From contig ONIT01000004.1 in NCBI GenBank assembly GCA_900317945.1, forward strand, positions 1-54,891: DNA of 54,891 bases, given 5' to 3'. The first letter of the stretch is position 1; every line of letters starts with the position of its first letter. The translations under genes and the position numbers were made by a program. The stretch is from an uncultured Pseudomonadota bacterium. GTDB taxonomy: Bacteria; Pseudomonadota; Gammaproteobacteria; Enterobacterales; Succinivibrionaceae. Below are positions 9,084 through 17,798 of this stretch, one piece after another. The notes under the pieces were generated by a model. It searched no databases. It was not told where the DNA came from and was given only the letters and a program-made list of their open reading frames with translations.

Positions 9084-9434
9084 CGGAGAGACCCCTCAAG
9101 ATGACTGCGGCATCTCCCGTCCACATCGTTAGACAGGCAAACATGCCGAAAGTTCAAAATTTATCTTAAAACCATCCAAAAGTTCATCAGCTCTCACAAA
9201 AACGAAACAAATGGAGAGCAGAACTTCCGCAGGAATTGTATCATGTTTGAGGGCGTCTGCCCGGCCATCCCGTTACGGAAGGCACAGTTTCCCAGCAGGC
9301 CCGGAGAAAGGCAGGCAGAGGAGCAGGCTGCTAAAGAACTGCCGCAGGATGCCGATAGATCATATGGCGCCATGAATGCCGGGCGCAGAGCCTGGCCGGC
9401 GGCCGGGACAGCAGCAGAGAAAAGGAGAGAGAGC
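9084..9434. other. Intergenic region between divergent rpoE and the YjfB-like gene
   Basis: About 350 bases hold the sigma-E promoter of rpoE and the leader of the small plus-strand gene. The plus frame of that small gene stays open back to 9243, but the strong AGGAGAG before 9435 marks the real start. Nothing else is recognised. Confidence 0.55.
9129..9155 (-). promoter_or_regulatory. Sigma-E-dependent promoter of rpoE
   Basis: The minus strand reads GAACTT, a 16-base spacer, then TCTAA. The sigma-E consensus is GGAACTT, 16 bases, TCTGA. The -35 core and spacing are right and the -10 differs at one base. The position upstream of rpoE matches the known autoregulation of this operon. Confidence 0.8.
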
Positions 9435-9647
9435 ATGTCAGACATGTCGGTTTCATCAGCAATGAACAGCACCGCAAGGGAGTACCTCCAGGTCGCCGTC
9501 CAGAAGAAGGCGCAGGACGCAGAGGCGCAGGCGGCCCTCAGCCTGCTCGCAGGAGCAATGGCCCAGATGGATACGGTCTCTGCAGCCGCACAGGCTCCGC
9601 AGCCTGCGGCTCCGGCAGTGGGATCTGCAGTAGACATCAGGGTGTGA
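9435..9647 (+). CDS. Small YjfB-like putative motility protein
   Basis: A 70-residue protein beginning MSDMSVSSAMNSTAREYLQ. The pattern of an N-terminal Ser/Ala-rich helix followed by a VQKKAQDAEAQAALSLLAG helix resembles the short YjfB-like proteins annotated as putative motility proteins; I base this on overall pattern, not a catalytic motif. The C-terminal third is Ala/Pro/Gln-rich and probably disordered. The start is supported by AGGAGAG five to six bases before the ATG. The gene stands alone, divergent from rpoE, and ends at its own terminator. Confidence 0.6.
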   Translation: MSDMSVSSAMNSTAREYLQVAVQKKAQDAEAQAALSLLAGAMAQMDTVSAAAQAPQPAAPAVGSAVDIRV

Positions 9648-9686
9648 CGCTGCTGAGCCATTCGGGCATCACGGATTGCACCACAC

Positions 9687-9716
9687 AGGCGGCCGCATGA
9701 GGCCGCCTTCTTTTTT
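9687..9716 (+). terminator. Rho-independent terminator after the YjfB-like gene
   Basis: AGGCGGCC and GGCCGCCT form an 8-bp stem around GCATGA, followed by TC and six T residues. Confidence 0.9.
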
Positions 9717-9856
9717 CCCGCTACTGTGGATAAATGATGGCCTCTTTGTGGCGGCACCTCTCCATTTAAGCTAAAATTAGCGGCACGGCCTTACTGTGCC
9801 GCGGCCGCCGTGCCTGGCCAGATCTCCGGCGGAAACTGTCTCTTGAGGAAGAAAAA

Positions 9857-11785
9857 TTGAAAGCTCTGAAGAATTTCGTTCTGACCGGCATTGCCGCGTC
9901 TGTGATTGCCCTCTCCGGCTGCCAGATATTCGGTGGAAATGAGAATGAGACACCTGATCCGTACAAAGGCAGGATCACACAGAGCGCGGACTGGTATGCC
10001 AACCAGGCCAGGAACTCCTCCGGAGAGCAGCGCTTCAAGTGGAAGATGAAGCAGATCAGAAAGTATATCGCTGACGACGAGGCAGAAAAGGCAAAGGATA
10101 TGATCTCCGCCCTCTCAAAGGAGGCGAAGACCGATGTGCAGAAGGCGGAGATCCGCCTGCTCTGCGCCGAGTACTATAACAATACTGCCTCCTATGACAA
10201 GGTCCTCAAGTACCTCAAGGGCGTCAGCACCGCAGGCCTGCCACGCGAGGAGGCCGCATACCTCTACATTTACCGCGCGAAGGCCAGCGCGCAGACCGGG
10301 AACACCGAGAACGCGGTCAATGACTATATCCGCCTCAACAGCTACCTCAAGGGCGACTCCCTGGTAAAGAACCAGAAGGATATTGTGAATGTCCTCGCCG
10401 GAAAGCAGAAGGAGGAGCTCGAGGCAATGATCGGCTCCGCGTCTGACGAGCTGCGCCGCGGCTACCTGCAGCTTGCTTATATAAGAGCAGGCGGCGCCGA
10501 GGACGCAGATGATGCTGAGGAGCAGTGGGTAAAGGACAATCCCACTCATCCGGGAAGGCTCTACCTCGATCCGGACACAGACATGAGCCTCATAAAGATA
10601 GCGTCAGCCGCTGACTCGCCTGCCGAGGCGCTTGACAGCGCGCTCGCAGGACATGAGTGGACCGGGGCACGCCATATCGCCGTGCTGATGCCGCTCAGCG
10701 GAAAGTTCGGCTCCTTCGGAGAGGCATTCAGATCAGGCGTCGAGACCTACCGCGGGGCAAATCCGGGAGCCCAGATCTCCTATTACGACACCAACGGGAA
10801 GGATGTCATCGAGCTTTACAACAACGCGATGGCGCAGGGGGCCGAGTTCATCATCGGACCGCTCCTCAAGGAGAATGTCGCAAGGCTCAGCGAGGTTGAC
10901 ACCACAGTCCCTGTGATCTTCATCAATTCCAACGACGGCAGCGGACATGGCCAGTTCCAGTACTTCTACGCGCTTTCCCCTGAGGACGAGGGCATCGAGG
11001 CCGCGCTGAAGATCAGGGACGACGGCTACACCCATCCTGCAGTCATCATTCCTGACCAGCAGAAGGGAAGCCGCGTCGCAGAAAGCTTCCTCAGGGAGTG
11101 GAGGAACATCTCCGGCTCCTCCTCTGTTCCTGTAATCAGGTTCCGCGACAGGATCTCCCTGAAGGACACCATCGCCTCAGGCATCAGCGGCGAGCACAGG
11201 CCTGACTCCTACTATATCTACGCGTCGCCGCTTGAGAGCTCCGTCATCAGGCAGGAGATCAAGTCAATCACCGGCAAGTCCCCGGAGTGCTACATCACCG
11301 GACGCTCCAACCCCGGCATAAGCAACGCGTCGGTTGAAAGGACCATGGCCGGCATGAAGCTCGGCGACATGCCCTGGATGCTGCAGTCCAGCGATCTCCG
11401 CAGGACCGCAAGGGGAGCCCTGAGGCGCAGCAGCTCTGATACCCTCAAGTTCTTCGCCCTGGGCTATGACAGCCTGATGATGGTTCCCAATATCAGGCAG
11501 CTCGACAGCGGCTCATCAGTCGAAGGCCTTACCGGCACAATCACCATCTCCGGAAACGGCACCGTCAAGCGCGGCATCCAGTGGATTACCATCGGAGACA
11601 GCCGCTTCCTCTCCGGCAAGGTCAGCACCGCGTCGCCTGAGTTCCGCTCAGGCAAGGACAGCGCTGGGGCAGAGGAGCCTGAGCAGAGTGCTGACGCGGC
11701 AGCGCATGCTGACGAGAGCGCAAGGGCAGAGAGCGCCATTGCCGAAGACGAGCCGGGGCTTGCACCCGCAGACAGCGCGGAATAG
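9857..11785 (+). CDS. lpoA: Penicillin-binding protein activator LpoA (LppC family)
   Basis: Outer-membrane lipoprotein that reaches through the periplasm to activate PBP1a. The signal peptide ends in lipobox LSGC with Cys22 as the lipidated residue. Residues ~40-230 are helical TPR-like repeats (YYNNTASYDKVLKYLKG, LYIYRAKASAQTGNTENA), and from ~270 a periplasmic-binding-protein-like domain begins with HIAVLMPLSGKFGSFGEAFR, as in LpoA. The C-terminus is an acidic, Ala-rich tail. Length is 642 residues. The start is TTG with GAGGAAG upstream; no better start gives the signal peptide. It begins lpoA-diaA-dolP, the order of E. coli except that yraN is missing. Confidence 0.93.
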   Translation: MKALKNFVLTGIAASVIALSGCQIFGGNENETPDPYKGRITQSADWYANQARNSSGEQRFKWKMKQIRKYIADDEAEKAKDMISALSKEAKTDVQKAEIRLLCAEYYNNTASYDKVLKYLKGVSTAGLPREEAAYLYIYRAKASAQTGNTENAVNDYIRLNSYLKGDSLVKNQKDIVNVLAGKQKEELEAMIGSASDELRRGYLQLAYIRAGGAEDADDAEEQWVKDNPTHPGRLYLDPDTDMSLIKIASAADSPAEALDSALAGHEWTGARHIAVLMPLSGKFGSFGEAFRSGVETYRGANPGAQISYYDTNGKDVIELYNNAMAQGAEFIIGPLLKENVARLSEVDTTVPVIFINSNDGSGHGQFQYFYALSPEDEGIEAALKIRDDGYTHPAVIIPDQQKGSRVAESFLREWRNISGSSSVPVIRFRDRISLKDTIASGISGEHRPDSYYIYASPLESSVIRQEIKSITGKSPECYITGRSNPGISNASVERTMAGMKLGDMPWMLQSSDLRRTARGALRRSSSDTLKFFALGYDSLMMVPNIRQLDSGSSVEGLTGTITISGNGTVKRGIQWITIGDSRFLSGKVSTASPEFRSGKDSAGAEEPEQSADAAAHADESARAESAIAEDEPGLAPADSAE

Positions 11786-11790
11786 AGCAG

Positions 11791-12354
11791 ATGAGCGCAT
11801 TCGCCGACGGAATCGACAACAGCATCAGGATGCTTGAGCTTCTCCGCACTATGGAGGATGAGGTTCATGCAGCCGCGCAGAGCGTGTCCGCGTCTGTCGG
11901 CATGAAAGGCCGCGTCTTCGTCTGCGGCAGCTCGCTTTCAGCGTCGCCGGCCAATCTCCTCGCTGATGAGCTCAACAGGAAGTTCTATCCTGTTACAGGC
12001 GAGGTTGCCGCCTGCAGCCTGTGCTCAGACATAAAGCTCATCTCTGCGGTCTGCCGCACCTCGCCTGACGACGTGTTCGCCTCGCAGCTGAGGTCGAAGG
12101 CGTCCGAGAATGATCTGCTGTTCGCCATGGCCTTCATGGACGGCGGGCAGAACGCCGTCCTGAACGCGATGAGGACCGCCCACGCAAAGCATATGGGCGT
12201 CATCCTCGCGACGCCGTTTGACGATGATGACGACCTGCTTCTCGGGGAAATAAACGAGGACGATGTGGTCCTGTCGCTTCCGGCTGATTCCAGAAGGGAG
12301 CTGATTGAGGCCTACTACCACATAGTCCTCGAGATAATTGACGAGATCTCCTGA
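11791..12354 (+). CDS. diaA: DnaA initiator-associating protein DiaA (SIS domain)
   Basis: SIS-fold protein of the DiaA/GmhA family. DiaA is a tetramer that binds DnaA and promotes assembly at the origin. The product (187 residues) shows the SIS pattern: GRVFVCGSSLSASPANLLADEL near 40-60, and the later VILATPFDDDD region. It starts five bases after the lpoA stop and is followed by dolP, the conserved E. coli neighbourhood, which favours DiaA over the heptose isomerase GmhA. Sequence divergence is moderate, so orthology rests partly on gene order. Confidence 0.85.
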   Translation: MSAFADGIDNSIRMLELLRTMEDEVHAAAQSVSASVGMKGRVFVCGSSLSASPANLLADELNRKFYPVTGEVAACSLCSDIKLISAVCRTSPDDVFASQLRSKASENDLLFAMAFMDGGQNAVLNAMRTAHAKHMGVILATPFDDDDDLLLGEINEDDVVLSLPADSRRELIEAYYHIVLEIIDEIS

Positions 12355-12460
12355 AAGGGAATGCAGGCCCCGGCCGGCAGGCGGGCAGGCAGCTATTGAT
12401 ATTTATTAAACTTGGCAGGCGTCAGATACGGCGCCAGCCTGCGGGAGACTGACTGAGCTC

Positions 12461-13150
12461 ATGAAAAAGACAAACATCATTCTTCTGGCCGCAGTGTCAG
12501 CTGCAGCCGCTATTACCCTTTCCGGCTGCGTTGCGGCAGTAGGCGCAGGCGTAGCCGCCGGGGCTGTCGGGATAATGGCCTCTGACAGCAGGACTGTAGG
12601 AACGGTCATTGATGACAGCGCAATTGAGGCCAAGGCCATCGACCGACTGGACAAGTACAGCCATGCCAAGTTCCGCGAGAGCAGCATCGGCACAACCAGC
12701 ATCAACGGGCATCTCCTGATCCACGGACAGACCCCATACGCCGACTACCAGAGCAAGTTCCCTGAGCTCGTGTCAGACATCGCCAGGCTCAACAAGGTCT
12801 ACAACGAGGTTGAGGTCCGCGAGCCGCTCTCGCTCTCCGAGCAGAGCTACGACGCCTATCTAACCAGCAAGATCAAGACAAGGTTCCTCTTCACCAGCGG
12901 GGTAAGCTCACGCCGCTTCAAGGTGGTAACCGAGAACAAGGTAGTCTACCTCATGGGCGTACTCACCAAGGAGGAGGCGAAGAACGGCATAGCTGCCATA
13001 AAGCAGGTTGACGGCATCAAGAAGGTCATCACCATGTTCCAGTACGTCTCCGAGAAGACCAAGCAGGAGATCGACAACGGCGCTGAGATCTCGTCAGCAG
13101 ACGGAAGCAGCGTATCGTCACAGGAAAGCGGCGACGTTATCATAGAATAA
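12461..13150 (+). CDS. dolP: BON-domain outer membrane lipoprotein DolP (YraP)
   Basis: Lipoprotein with two BON phospholipid-binding domains, needed for outer membrane integrity. The signal peptide ends LSGC with lipidated Cys23. A Gly/Ala stretch (VAAVGAGVAAGAVGIMA) follows, as in E. coli DolP. BON1 covers about 50-120 with INGHLLIHGQTP, BON2 about 125-200 with VVYLMGVLTKEEA. The Ser-rich acidic tail is an extension. The ATG follows a 106-base gap after diaA. In E. coli this gene is in the sigma-E regulon, but I saw no sigma-E promoter directly upstream here. Confidence 0.93.
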   Translation: MKKTNIILLAAVSAAAAITLSGCVAAVGAGVAAGAVGIMASDSRTVGTVIDDSAIEAKAIDRLDKYSHAKFRESSIGTTSINGHLLIHGQTPYADYQSKFPELVSDIARLNKVYNEVEVREPLSLSEQSYDAYLTSKIKTRFLFTSGVSSRRFKVVTENKVVYLMGVLTKEEAKNGIAAIKQVDGIKKVITMFQYVSEKTKQEIDNGAEISSADGSSVSSQESGDVIIE

Positions 13151-13151
13151 A

Positions 13152-13168
13152 CAGACATTATATGTCTG
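13152..13168 (+). promoter_or_regulatory. Palindrome over the umuD start codon
   Basis: CAGACAT and ATGTCTG are perfect 7-base inverted arms around TAT. The right arm begins with the umuD ATG and the left arm takes the place of a ribosome binding site. It could be an operator or an RNA hairpin that hides the start; it does not fit the CTG-N10-CAG LexA box. Confidence 0.45.
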
Positions 13169-13614
13169 ATATATCAAAAACAGATGCAGCAGGCCCGGAT
13201 CAGGCAGAGTTCTGGATTGATCTGGCGTCTGACAGCGTGCAGGCAGGATTCCCATCTCCTGCCTATGACTACAGCAAGTCATCCCTGAGCCTCAATGAGC
13301 TCCTGATCCAGAACAAGTCCACCACCTTCATGATCCGCGTCGAGGGCGACTCGATGACCGGCGCCGGCATCCTTGACGGGGACTATCTTGTAGTTGACAG
13401 CTCCCTTGAGCCTCACGACCATGACATCGTCATCGCCAACCTGAACGGCGAGTTTACTGTGAAGGAGCTCAGGACCGGGAAGTTCCCCAGGCTTGTGCCC
13501 AAGAACCCGGCATTTCCGTTAATCGAAATAAAGGAAGGTGACGTGCTGACCATAACCGGAGTCGTGACCGGCGTAGTACGGAAGATGAACCCAAGGTGCG
13601 GCAGGAAGCGCTGA
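13162..13614 (+). CDS. umuD: UmuD-like S24 self-cleaving peptidase, without umuC
   Basis: S24-family protein of 150 residues that follows UmuD closely: QAGFPSPAYDYSKSSLSLNE at 27-46 (E. coli QCGFPSPAADYVEQRIDLNQ), catalytic Ser64 in EGDSM and Lys101 in GEFTVKEL. The cleavage bond would be Ala28-Gly29, as in LexA, where E. coli UmuD has Cys-Gly. There is no DNA-binding domain, so it is not LexA. The gene lies 11 bases after dolP, with no clear ribosome binding site. No umuC follows: the next gene is on the other strand and unrelated. It must use a polymerase encoded elsewhere or have another role. Confidence 0.87.
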   Translation: MSDISKTDAAGPDQAEFWIDLASDSVQAGFPSPAYDYSKSSLSLNELLIQNKSTTFMIRVEGDSMTGAGILDGDYLVVDSSLEPHDHDIVIANLNGEFTVKELRTGKFPRLVPKNPAFPLIEIKEGDVLTITGVVTGVVRKMNPRCGRKR

Positions 13615-13675
13615 TGCCATCCTGCCGCCATTCAGAAAAGACTATGAGCAAGGAGAAGGTTACCAGGGCTGAGCC

Positions 13676-14161
13676 TCAGAACCATTTGCCGACGCTCTTG
13701 CGGTAATTTGCATACTCAGCGCCGAAGATTCCGAGGAGCTCCCTCTCCTCAGCCGGGATCTGCACCCGGTCAAGCTCCAGGAACAGAAGAAATGCCCCGA
13801 TAAAGCCGTACATCCCCGAGATGAATATGCCGAGGCCCAGCACGAACAGCACGAGGCCGAGGTACATCGGGTTGCGGCAGAGCGCATTGAACCCCGTCTT
13901 AATCAGGACCTTCGGAGCGGCGCTGTGCCCGGGATAGAGCGTGGTGCCTGCAGAGATGTACTGGACAAACGGGACAGCCATGAACAGCACTCCGGTCAGA
14001 CAGAAAACTGCGCAGCAGATCAGACTCAGCATCACCGGAATTGATTCGAAGTAGACAGGCAGCAGGATCCTTGCGGCAAAGCACAGGGCGATGATCACCG
14101 CTGCGGTAAAGAGAGGCCAGGGCCTCGTTAAAGTCCTGATCAGCACTCTGAAAATCGGCAT
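13676..14161 (-). CDS. Isoprenylcysteine carboxyl methyltransferase family membrane protein
   Basis: Integral membrane protein of 161 residues from the ICMT/PEMT-like methyltransferase family. Four to five hydrophobic helices are visible, and the C-terminal half has the family features: GFNALCRNPMYLGLVLF, then EERELLGIFGAEYANYRKSV, which form the S-adenosylmethionine and substrate pocket in relatives. The start is set by AGGAGG six bases before the ATG; earlier in-frame starts lack such a site. It converges with umuD from the opposite strand. The substrate in bacteria of this family is usually unknown. Confidence 0.82.
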   Translation of the reverse strand: MPIFRVLIRTLTRPWPLFTAAVIIALCFAARILLPVYFESIPVMLSLICCAVFCLTGVLFMAVPFVQYISAGTTLYPGHSAAPKVLIKTGFNALCRNPMYLGLVLFVLGLGIFISGMYGFIGAFLLFLELDRVQIPAEERELLGIFGAEYANYRKSVGKWF

Positions 14162-14715
14162 ACCGCACCTCCTCGCAAAAAACACCTGGGAAATGATATC
14201 AGACTGCATTCCTGATATCTGATCCGCCTGATTTTCTCACGTCACACAGCATCAATAAAGTGCCCGGAGATGCAAAGCGGCAAAAAAATCATTAACCTGA
14301 TTGTCCACAGCTTTTGTGAACATCTTGTGAATAACTGTGAAACAGCATCCAGCTGATGAAAAAAACTCGAGAAAACGCGTCTGCAAAGGGATTTTAGAGG
14401 GAGAAAAACAGCCGCCAGCGCATCATTTCCGGCTGCAGCCCACTGGTTTCCTGAAAATTCAGGCACTGATCTTTCACCAAACGGTAAACAATTTCTCTGA
14501 TTTCATCCCCAGAAACTGCAGGTGCGGAAAATGTCCACAGGAAAGCAACAGCATGTCAACAGATATATCAACAATATTGTCAACAACCGTTAAACTATCA
14601 ACAAATCGTCAACAATATTATCAACAATATGGATTCTGTCAGAAGGAAAGCAGTGAATGAGTCTGTGGATTGCTGAGCAGCGGACTGTGAAACTGTGTGA
14701 AAGCGGCAGCACAAT
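14162..14715. other. Gene-free AT-rich region with repeats and DnaA-box-like sites
   Basis: About 550 bases without a credible gene. It holds 9-mers close to the DnaA box TTATCCACA: TTGTCCACA at 14301-14309 and TTATTCACA (minus) at 14326-14334, each one mismatch, and weaker ATGTCCACA at 14531-14539 and CAATCCACA (minus) at 14664-14672. The TCAACA repeat array at 14556-14626 lies between the last two. Confidence 0.65.
14556..14631 (+). repeat. Six phased TCAACA direct repeats (iteron-like)
   Basis: TCAACA occurs at 14556, 14568, 14580, 14598, 14609 and 14621, giving steps of 12, 12, 18, 11 and 12 bases. Every copy is preceded by A or G, and three continue as ATAT. The regular near-helical spacing argues for a protein-binding array. 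The region is AT-rich and flanked by DnaA-box-like 9-mers. Confidence 0.7.
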
Positions 14716-14741
14716 GAAAGAAGGCCGGACGTCGTCCGGCC
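14716..14741 (-). terminator. Terminator after pdxJ
   Basis: On the minus strand GGCCGGAC and GTCCGGCC form an 8-bp stem around three bases, followed by TTCTTTC, about 20 bases beyond the pdxJ stop. Confidence 0.8.
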
Positions 14742-14760
14742 CGGGATAAGGACTGTATTT

Positions 14761-15507
14761 TTATCTCTGTGTGCCGAAGCGCGCCGCGGTAATGATATTC
14801 TTCATCTCGCGCACTGCCTCAGGGAGCCCGGTGAATACCGCCCTTGAGATAATCGAGTGTCCGATGTTTAGCTCATGGATCTCAGGAATCGCGGCAACCG
14901 CTGCTGCGTTCTGATAGGAAAGGCCGTGGCCGCCGTTGACGCCAAGCCCAAGGGACGCGGCATATGCTGCGCAGTCGGCAAGCCTCTTAAGCTCCTCTGC
15001 CTGCACGCTGTCATTCACCGCATCGGCATACCTTCCGGTATGGAGCTCGATGAAAGGCGCCTTCACAGCATGCGCCGCGTCAATCTGGCGCCTGTCCGGA
15101 TCGATGAACAGCGAGACGCGGATGCCTGCCTCAGACATTGCCTTTACGGCAGCTGCTACCTTCTCAGTCTGCGAGGCTACATCAAGCCCGCCCTCAGTGG
15201 TAACCTCCTGACGGCGCTCGGGCACCAGGCAGACGAAGTCAGGCTTGACCTCGCAGGCAATCGCTACGAGCTCATCCGTTACCGCCATTTCAAGGTTCAT
15301 TTTGGTCTTTATCGTCTCGCGCAGGATGCGGACATCGCGATCCTTGATGTGCCTGCGATCCTCGCGGAGGTGAACGGTAATGCTGTCACCGCCCGAATGC
15401 TCGACAATGCCTGCCGCATACACCGGATCAGGATAATCCGTGCCGCGGGCGTTTCTGATCGTGGCAACATGATCGATGTTAACGCCGAGATAGATACGCT
15501 CTGTCAT
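14761..15507 (-). CDS. pdxJ: Pyridoxine 5'-phosphate synthase
   Basis: PdxJ condenses 3-amino-1-hydroxyacetone phosphate with deoxyxylulose 5-phosphate to make pyridoxine 5'-phosphate. The product starts [20 protein letters not shown], the family signature, and continues with [19 protein letters not shown] and [15 protein letters not shown] precedes the chosen ATG, giving 248 residues, close to the E. coli length; upstream in-frame starts would add unconserved sequence inside recO. It overlaps recO by 29 bases and ends the lepA operon. acpS, which follows in E. coli, is absent. Confidence 0.96.
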   Translation of the reverse strand: MTERIYLGVNIDHVATIRNARGTDYPDPVYAAGIVEHSGGDSITVHLREDRRHIKDRDVRILRETIKTKMNLEMAVTDELVAIACEVKPDFVCLVPERRQEVTTEGGLDVASQTEKVAAAVKAMSEAGIRVSLFIDPDRRQIDAAHAVKAPFIELHTGRYADAVNDSVQAEELKRLADCAAYAASLGLGVNGGHGLSYQNAAAVAAIPEIHELNIGHSIISRAVFTGLPEAVREMKNIITAARFGTQR

Positions 15508-16183
15508 TTTTCCTCCCAGCCAGAAACCTGGCATACAAATTCCTTGAAACAAGCTGGTGTCCGCCCAGCCTGGCGTCAATGGCGGCCCGGAACACCTCGC
15601 GGGCGGCCCTCAGCGCGCTTTTGTTTGCAAAATCACCCTCAGCCGCGGCAATCAGGTCGCTGCCGGAAAATCCCGCGCCTGAGGCTGAGACGGTGAACCC
15701 GGACTCAGGCGAGAAGCGGTAGCGCCTCTGCTCCTCAACCGGCTCTCCCTCTGAATCCGAGAGGAAGTCAACGCCGTAGCCTGTGGAGCTGAGAAGCGCC
15801 GACTCAAATACCCTCAGGGCCGGCGCAACGTCAGCCGCCGCGCCGCTCCTGACTGCCGAGAGCGCCCCGGCATAGGCGCCGAAGAGGCCGTCGCAGGGCT
15901 CCCTGTCCCCTGTCAGCCTGAAAACGAGCTCATTCATATACATGCCGCAGAAAAGCCTGGAGCCGCGGAGCTCCGTGAAAGGCCCCGCAGGATCAAGCTC
16001 CCTGAGCGCAGGCATGGAGCGCCCTTCACGGAGCACAGCCTCGCACTCCGTAAACTCCGGGTATGACGTGCCGCCCTTCCTTGAGACTGCCGTTACCCTG
16101 CCGCCTGACTCGCAGAGTAGAGTAACCAGCGCGCCGTGCTCAAGATACGGGCTCACATGAATTACAAACGCTCTCTCAGTCAA
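15479..16183 (-). CDS. recO: DNA repair protein RecO
   Basis: RecO acts with RecR and RecF to load RecA onto gapped DNA coated with SSB. The 234-residue product has the N-terminal OB-fold ([19 protein letters not shown], then [11 protein letters not shown]) and the helical C-terminal domain; the zinc-binding cysteines seen in some RecO proteins are not evident, as in E. coli. It overlaps era at its start and pdxJ at its end, consistent with one transcript. Placement between era and pdxJ is the E. coli order. Confidence 0.93.
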   Translation of the reverse strand: MTERAFVIHVSPYLEHGALVTLLCESGGRVTAVSRKGGTSYPEFTECEAVLREGRSMPALRELDPAGPFTELRGSRLFCGMYMNELVFRLTGDREPCDGLFGAYAGALSAVRSGAAADVAPALRVFESALLSSTGYGVDFLSDSEGEPVEEQRRYRFSPESGFTVSASGAGFSGSDLIAAAEGDFANKSALRAAREVFRAAIDARLGGHQLVSRNLYARFLAGRKNDRAYLSRR

Positions 16184-17096
16184 AGCCGTCCTTGTCCATA
16201 TATCCGAGGCTCTTCAGCGCACGCTCGTCATCAGCCCAGCCCTTCTTGACCTTGACCCAGAGCTCAAGGAAGACCTTCTTTCCAAGCAGCTCCTCAATGT
16301 CCTTCCGGGCATCGGTGCCGACCTGCTTGATCTTGCTCCCCTCCGAGCCGATGATCATCTTCTTCTGGTTCGGCTTGTCTACGAGGATTGCGGCAGCTAT
16401 CCTCACCATCTTCTGCTCGTCCCTGAAGGACTCGATCTCGACGGTTACGGCATACGGGAGCTCGTCTCCGGTGAGGCGCATGAGCTTTTCGCGGATAATC
16501 TCCGAGACCATGAACCTGACCGGGCGGTCGGTAACATAGTCATCAGGGAAGATGAACTCGCTCTCCGGCAGGTATGATCTGACGATTTCCTTGAGCTGCT
16601 CGACGTTGGTGCCCTGCACGGCAGAGACCGGAATGATGTCCTTAAAGTCATGGAGCTTTGTCATATGCTCAATGAACGGCAGCAGGACCTCCTTGCCGGA
16701 GAACTTGTCAACCTTGTTGATTACGAGCACCGTGGGAAGGCCGCTTCTCTTGATCTTGCTGAGGGTCAGCTCGTCATCCTCCTGCCAGTGAGTTCCCTCG
16801 ACGACAAAGAGCACGAGCTGCACGTCTGAAAGAGAGCTCTCTGCGGAGCGGTTCATCAGGCGGTTTATCGCCTTGGGCTCCTCTGCGTGCAGTCCCGGGG
16901 TATCTACATAGACAGTCTGATAGTTCTCATGCGTGTCGATGCCCATGATGCGGAACCTGGTGGTCTGGGGCTTCCTTGAGGTTATGGAAACCTTCTGTCC
17001 CAGCATTTTGTTGAGCAGAGTCGACTTGCCGACATTCGGACGTCCGACTATGGCAATGAAGCCTGCGTATGTTGTAGTCTTATTTTCTGTTTCCAT
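16176..17096 (-). CDS. era: GTPase Era
   Basis: Era is an essential GTPase that binds the 3' end of 16S rRNA during 30S assembly. G1 is [17 protein letters not shown]3 is DTPGLH, G4 is NKVD. The C-terminal KH domain includes [16 protein letters not shown]. Length is 306 residues, close to E. coli's 301. It overlaps the end of rnc by 17 bases and recO by eight, so the three are translationally linked. Confidence 0.97.
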   Translation of the reverse strand: METENKTTTYAGFIAIVGRPNVGKSTLLNKMLGQKVSITSRKPQTTRFRIMGIDTHENYQTVYVDTPGLHAEEPKAINRLMNRSAESSLSDVQLVLFVVEGTHWQEDDELTLSKIKRSGLPTVLVINKVDKFSGKEVLLPFIEHMTKLHDFKDIIPVSAVQGTNVEQLKEIVRSYLPESEFIFPDDYVTDRPVRFMVSEIIREKLMRLTGDELPYAVTVEIESFRDEQKMVRIAAAILVDKPNQKKMIIGSEGSKIKQVGTDARKDIEELLGKKVFLELWVKVKKGWADDERALKSLGYMDKDGFD

Positions 17097-17775
17097 TTGA
17101 TTTTCTCAGAATTTCCAGTACATGTTCAGCGGCGTCCTGCTCCGCGCGTCTCTTTGATGTGCCGGTCCCGAATACTGCCTGGCTGAGAGGCTCCACAGAG
17201 CAGGATACCCTGAACACCTGGCTGTTCTGCTGCCCCGTAACCTCAACAACTGCGTAGACCGGGACATGGAATTCCCTTGCCTGCAGGTACTCCTGAAGCC
17301 TGGTCTTGGGATCCTTCTGCCCGATTCCCGGCCTGATGGTCTTCAGCCTCTCGCTGAACCACCTGCCCAGGAGCTCCTTCACCGTCTCAAGCTGCTCACC
17401 GGTATCGAGATAGATAGCCCCGATGGTTGCCTCGACCGCGTCAGCAAGGATCGAGTCCCTCCTGAAGCCGCCGCTCCTCTGCTCTCCGGGGCCCATGTTC
17501 AGGTAGTCCCCGAGACTGAAGCTGTGGGCAATTTCGGCGAGAGTGGTCTCCCTTACCAGCGTTGACCTCATTCTTGAAAGATCACCCTCGTCGACATTGC
17601 CGAACCGGTCAAACAGAAATCCGGAAATCACCAGCTCCAGGACAGCATCCCCCAGGAACTCGAGCCTCTCATTGTGCGGCGCGCCTGCGCTTCTGTGGGT
17701 AAGCGCGCGGATGAGAAGCGATCTGTCCCTGAACGAATAGCCAATGCTGTCCTCATATTTATCCAGCTGATTCAT
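17080..17775 (-). CDS. rnc: Ribonuclease III
   Basis: Double-strand-specific endoribonuclease that processes rRNA and regulatory RNAs. The catalytic motif is [14 protein letters not shown] near residues 35-48, and the second acidic residue pair lies in [14 protein letters not shown] double-stranded RNA-binding domain fills the last ~70 residues ([11 protein letters not shown] and [16 protein letters not shown]). Length 231 residues, near E. coli's 226. It follows lepB after 23 bases. Confidence 0.97.
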   Translation of the reverse strand: MNQLDKYEDSIGYSFRDRSLLIRALTHRSAGAPHNERLEFLGDAVLELVISGFLFDRFGNVDEGDLSRMRSTLVRETTLAEIAHSFSLGDYLNMGPGEQRSGGFRRDSILADAVEATIGAIYLDTGEQLETVKELLGRWFSERLKTIRPGIGQKDPKTRLQEYLQAREFHVPVYAVVEVTGQQNSQVFRVSCSVEPLSQAVFGTGTSKRRAEQDAAEHVLEILRKSNGNRK

Positions 17776-17798
17776 ATTTAGACTCTGACTTCCTCCCT

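Noticed and set aside
9194..9757. Minus-strand reading frame of 187 codons
   Set aside because: It runs through the terminator and the sigma-E promoter region opposite the YjfB-like gene, and its product is Cys/Ala/Ser-rich without any family pattern.
13162..13182. LexA box at umuD
   Set aside because: CTGATATATC is followed by CAG at a spacing of 12, not the ten bases needed for CTG-N10-CAG.
14281..14680. Chromosomal origin of replication (oriC)
   Set aside because: DnaA-box-like sites and AT-rich repeats are present, but rpoBC, the str operon and the lepA block to the right all lie on the minus strand and would oppose a fork leaving this site. dnaA, dnaN, gidA and mioC are absent.
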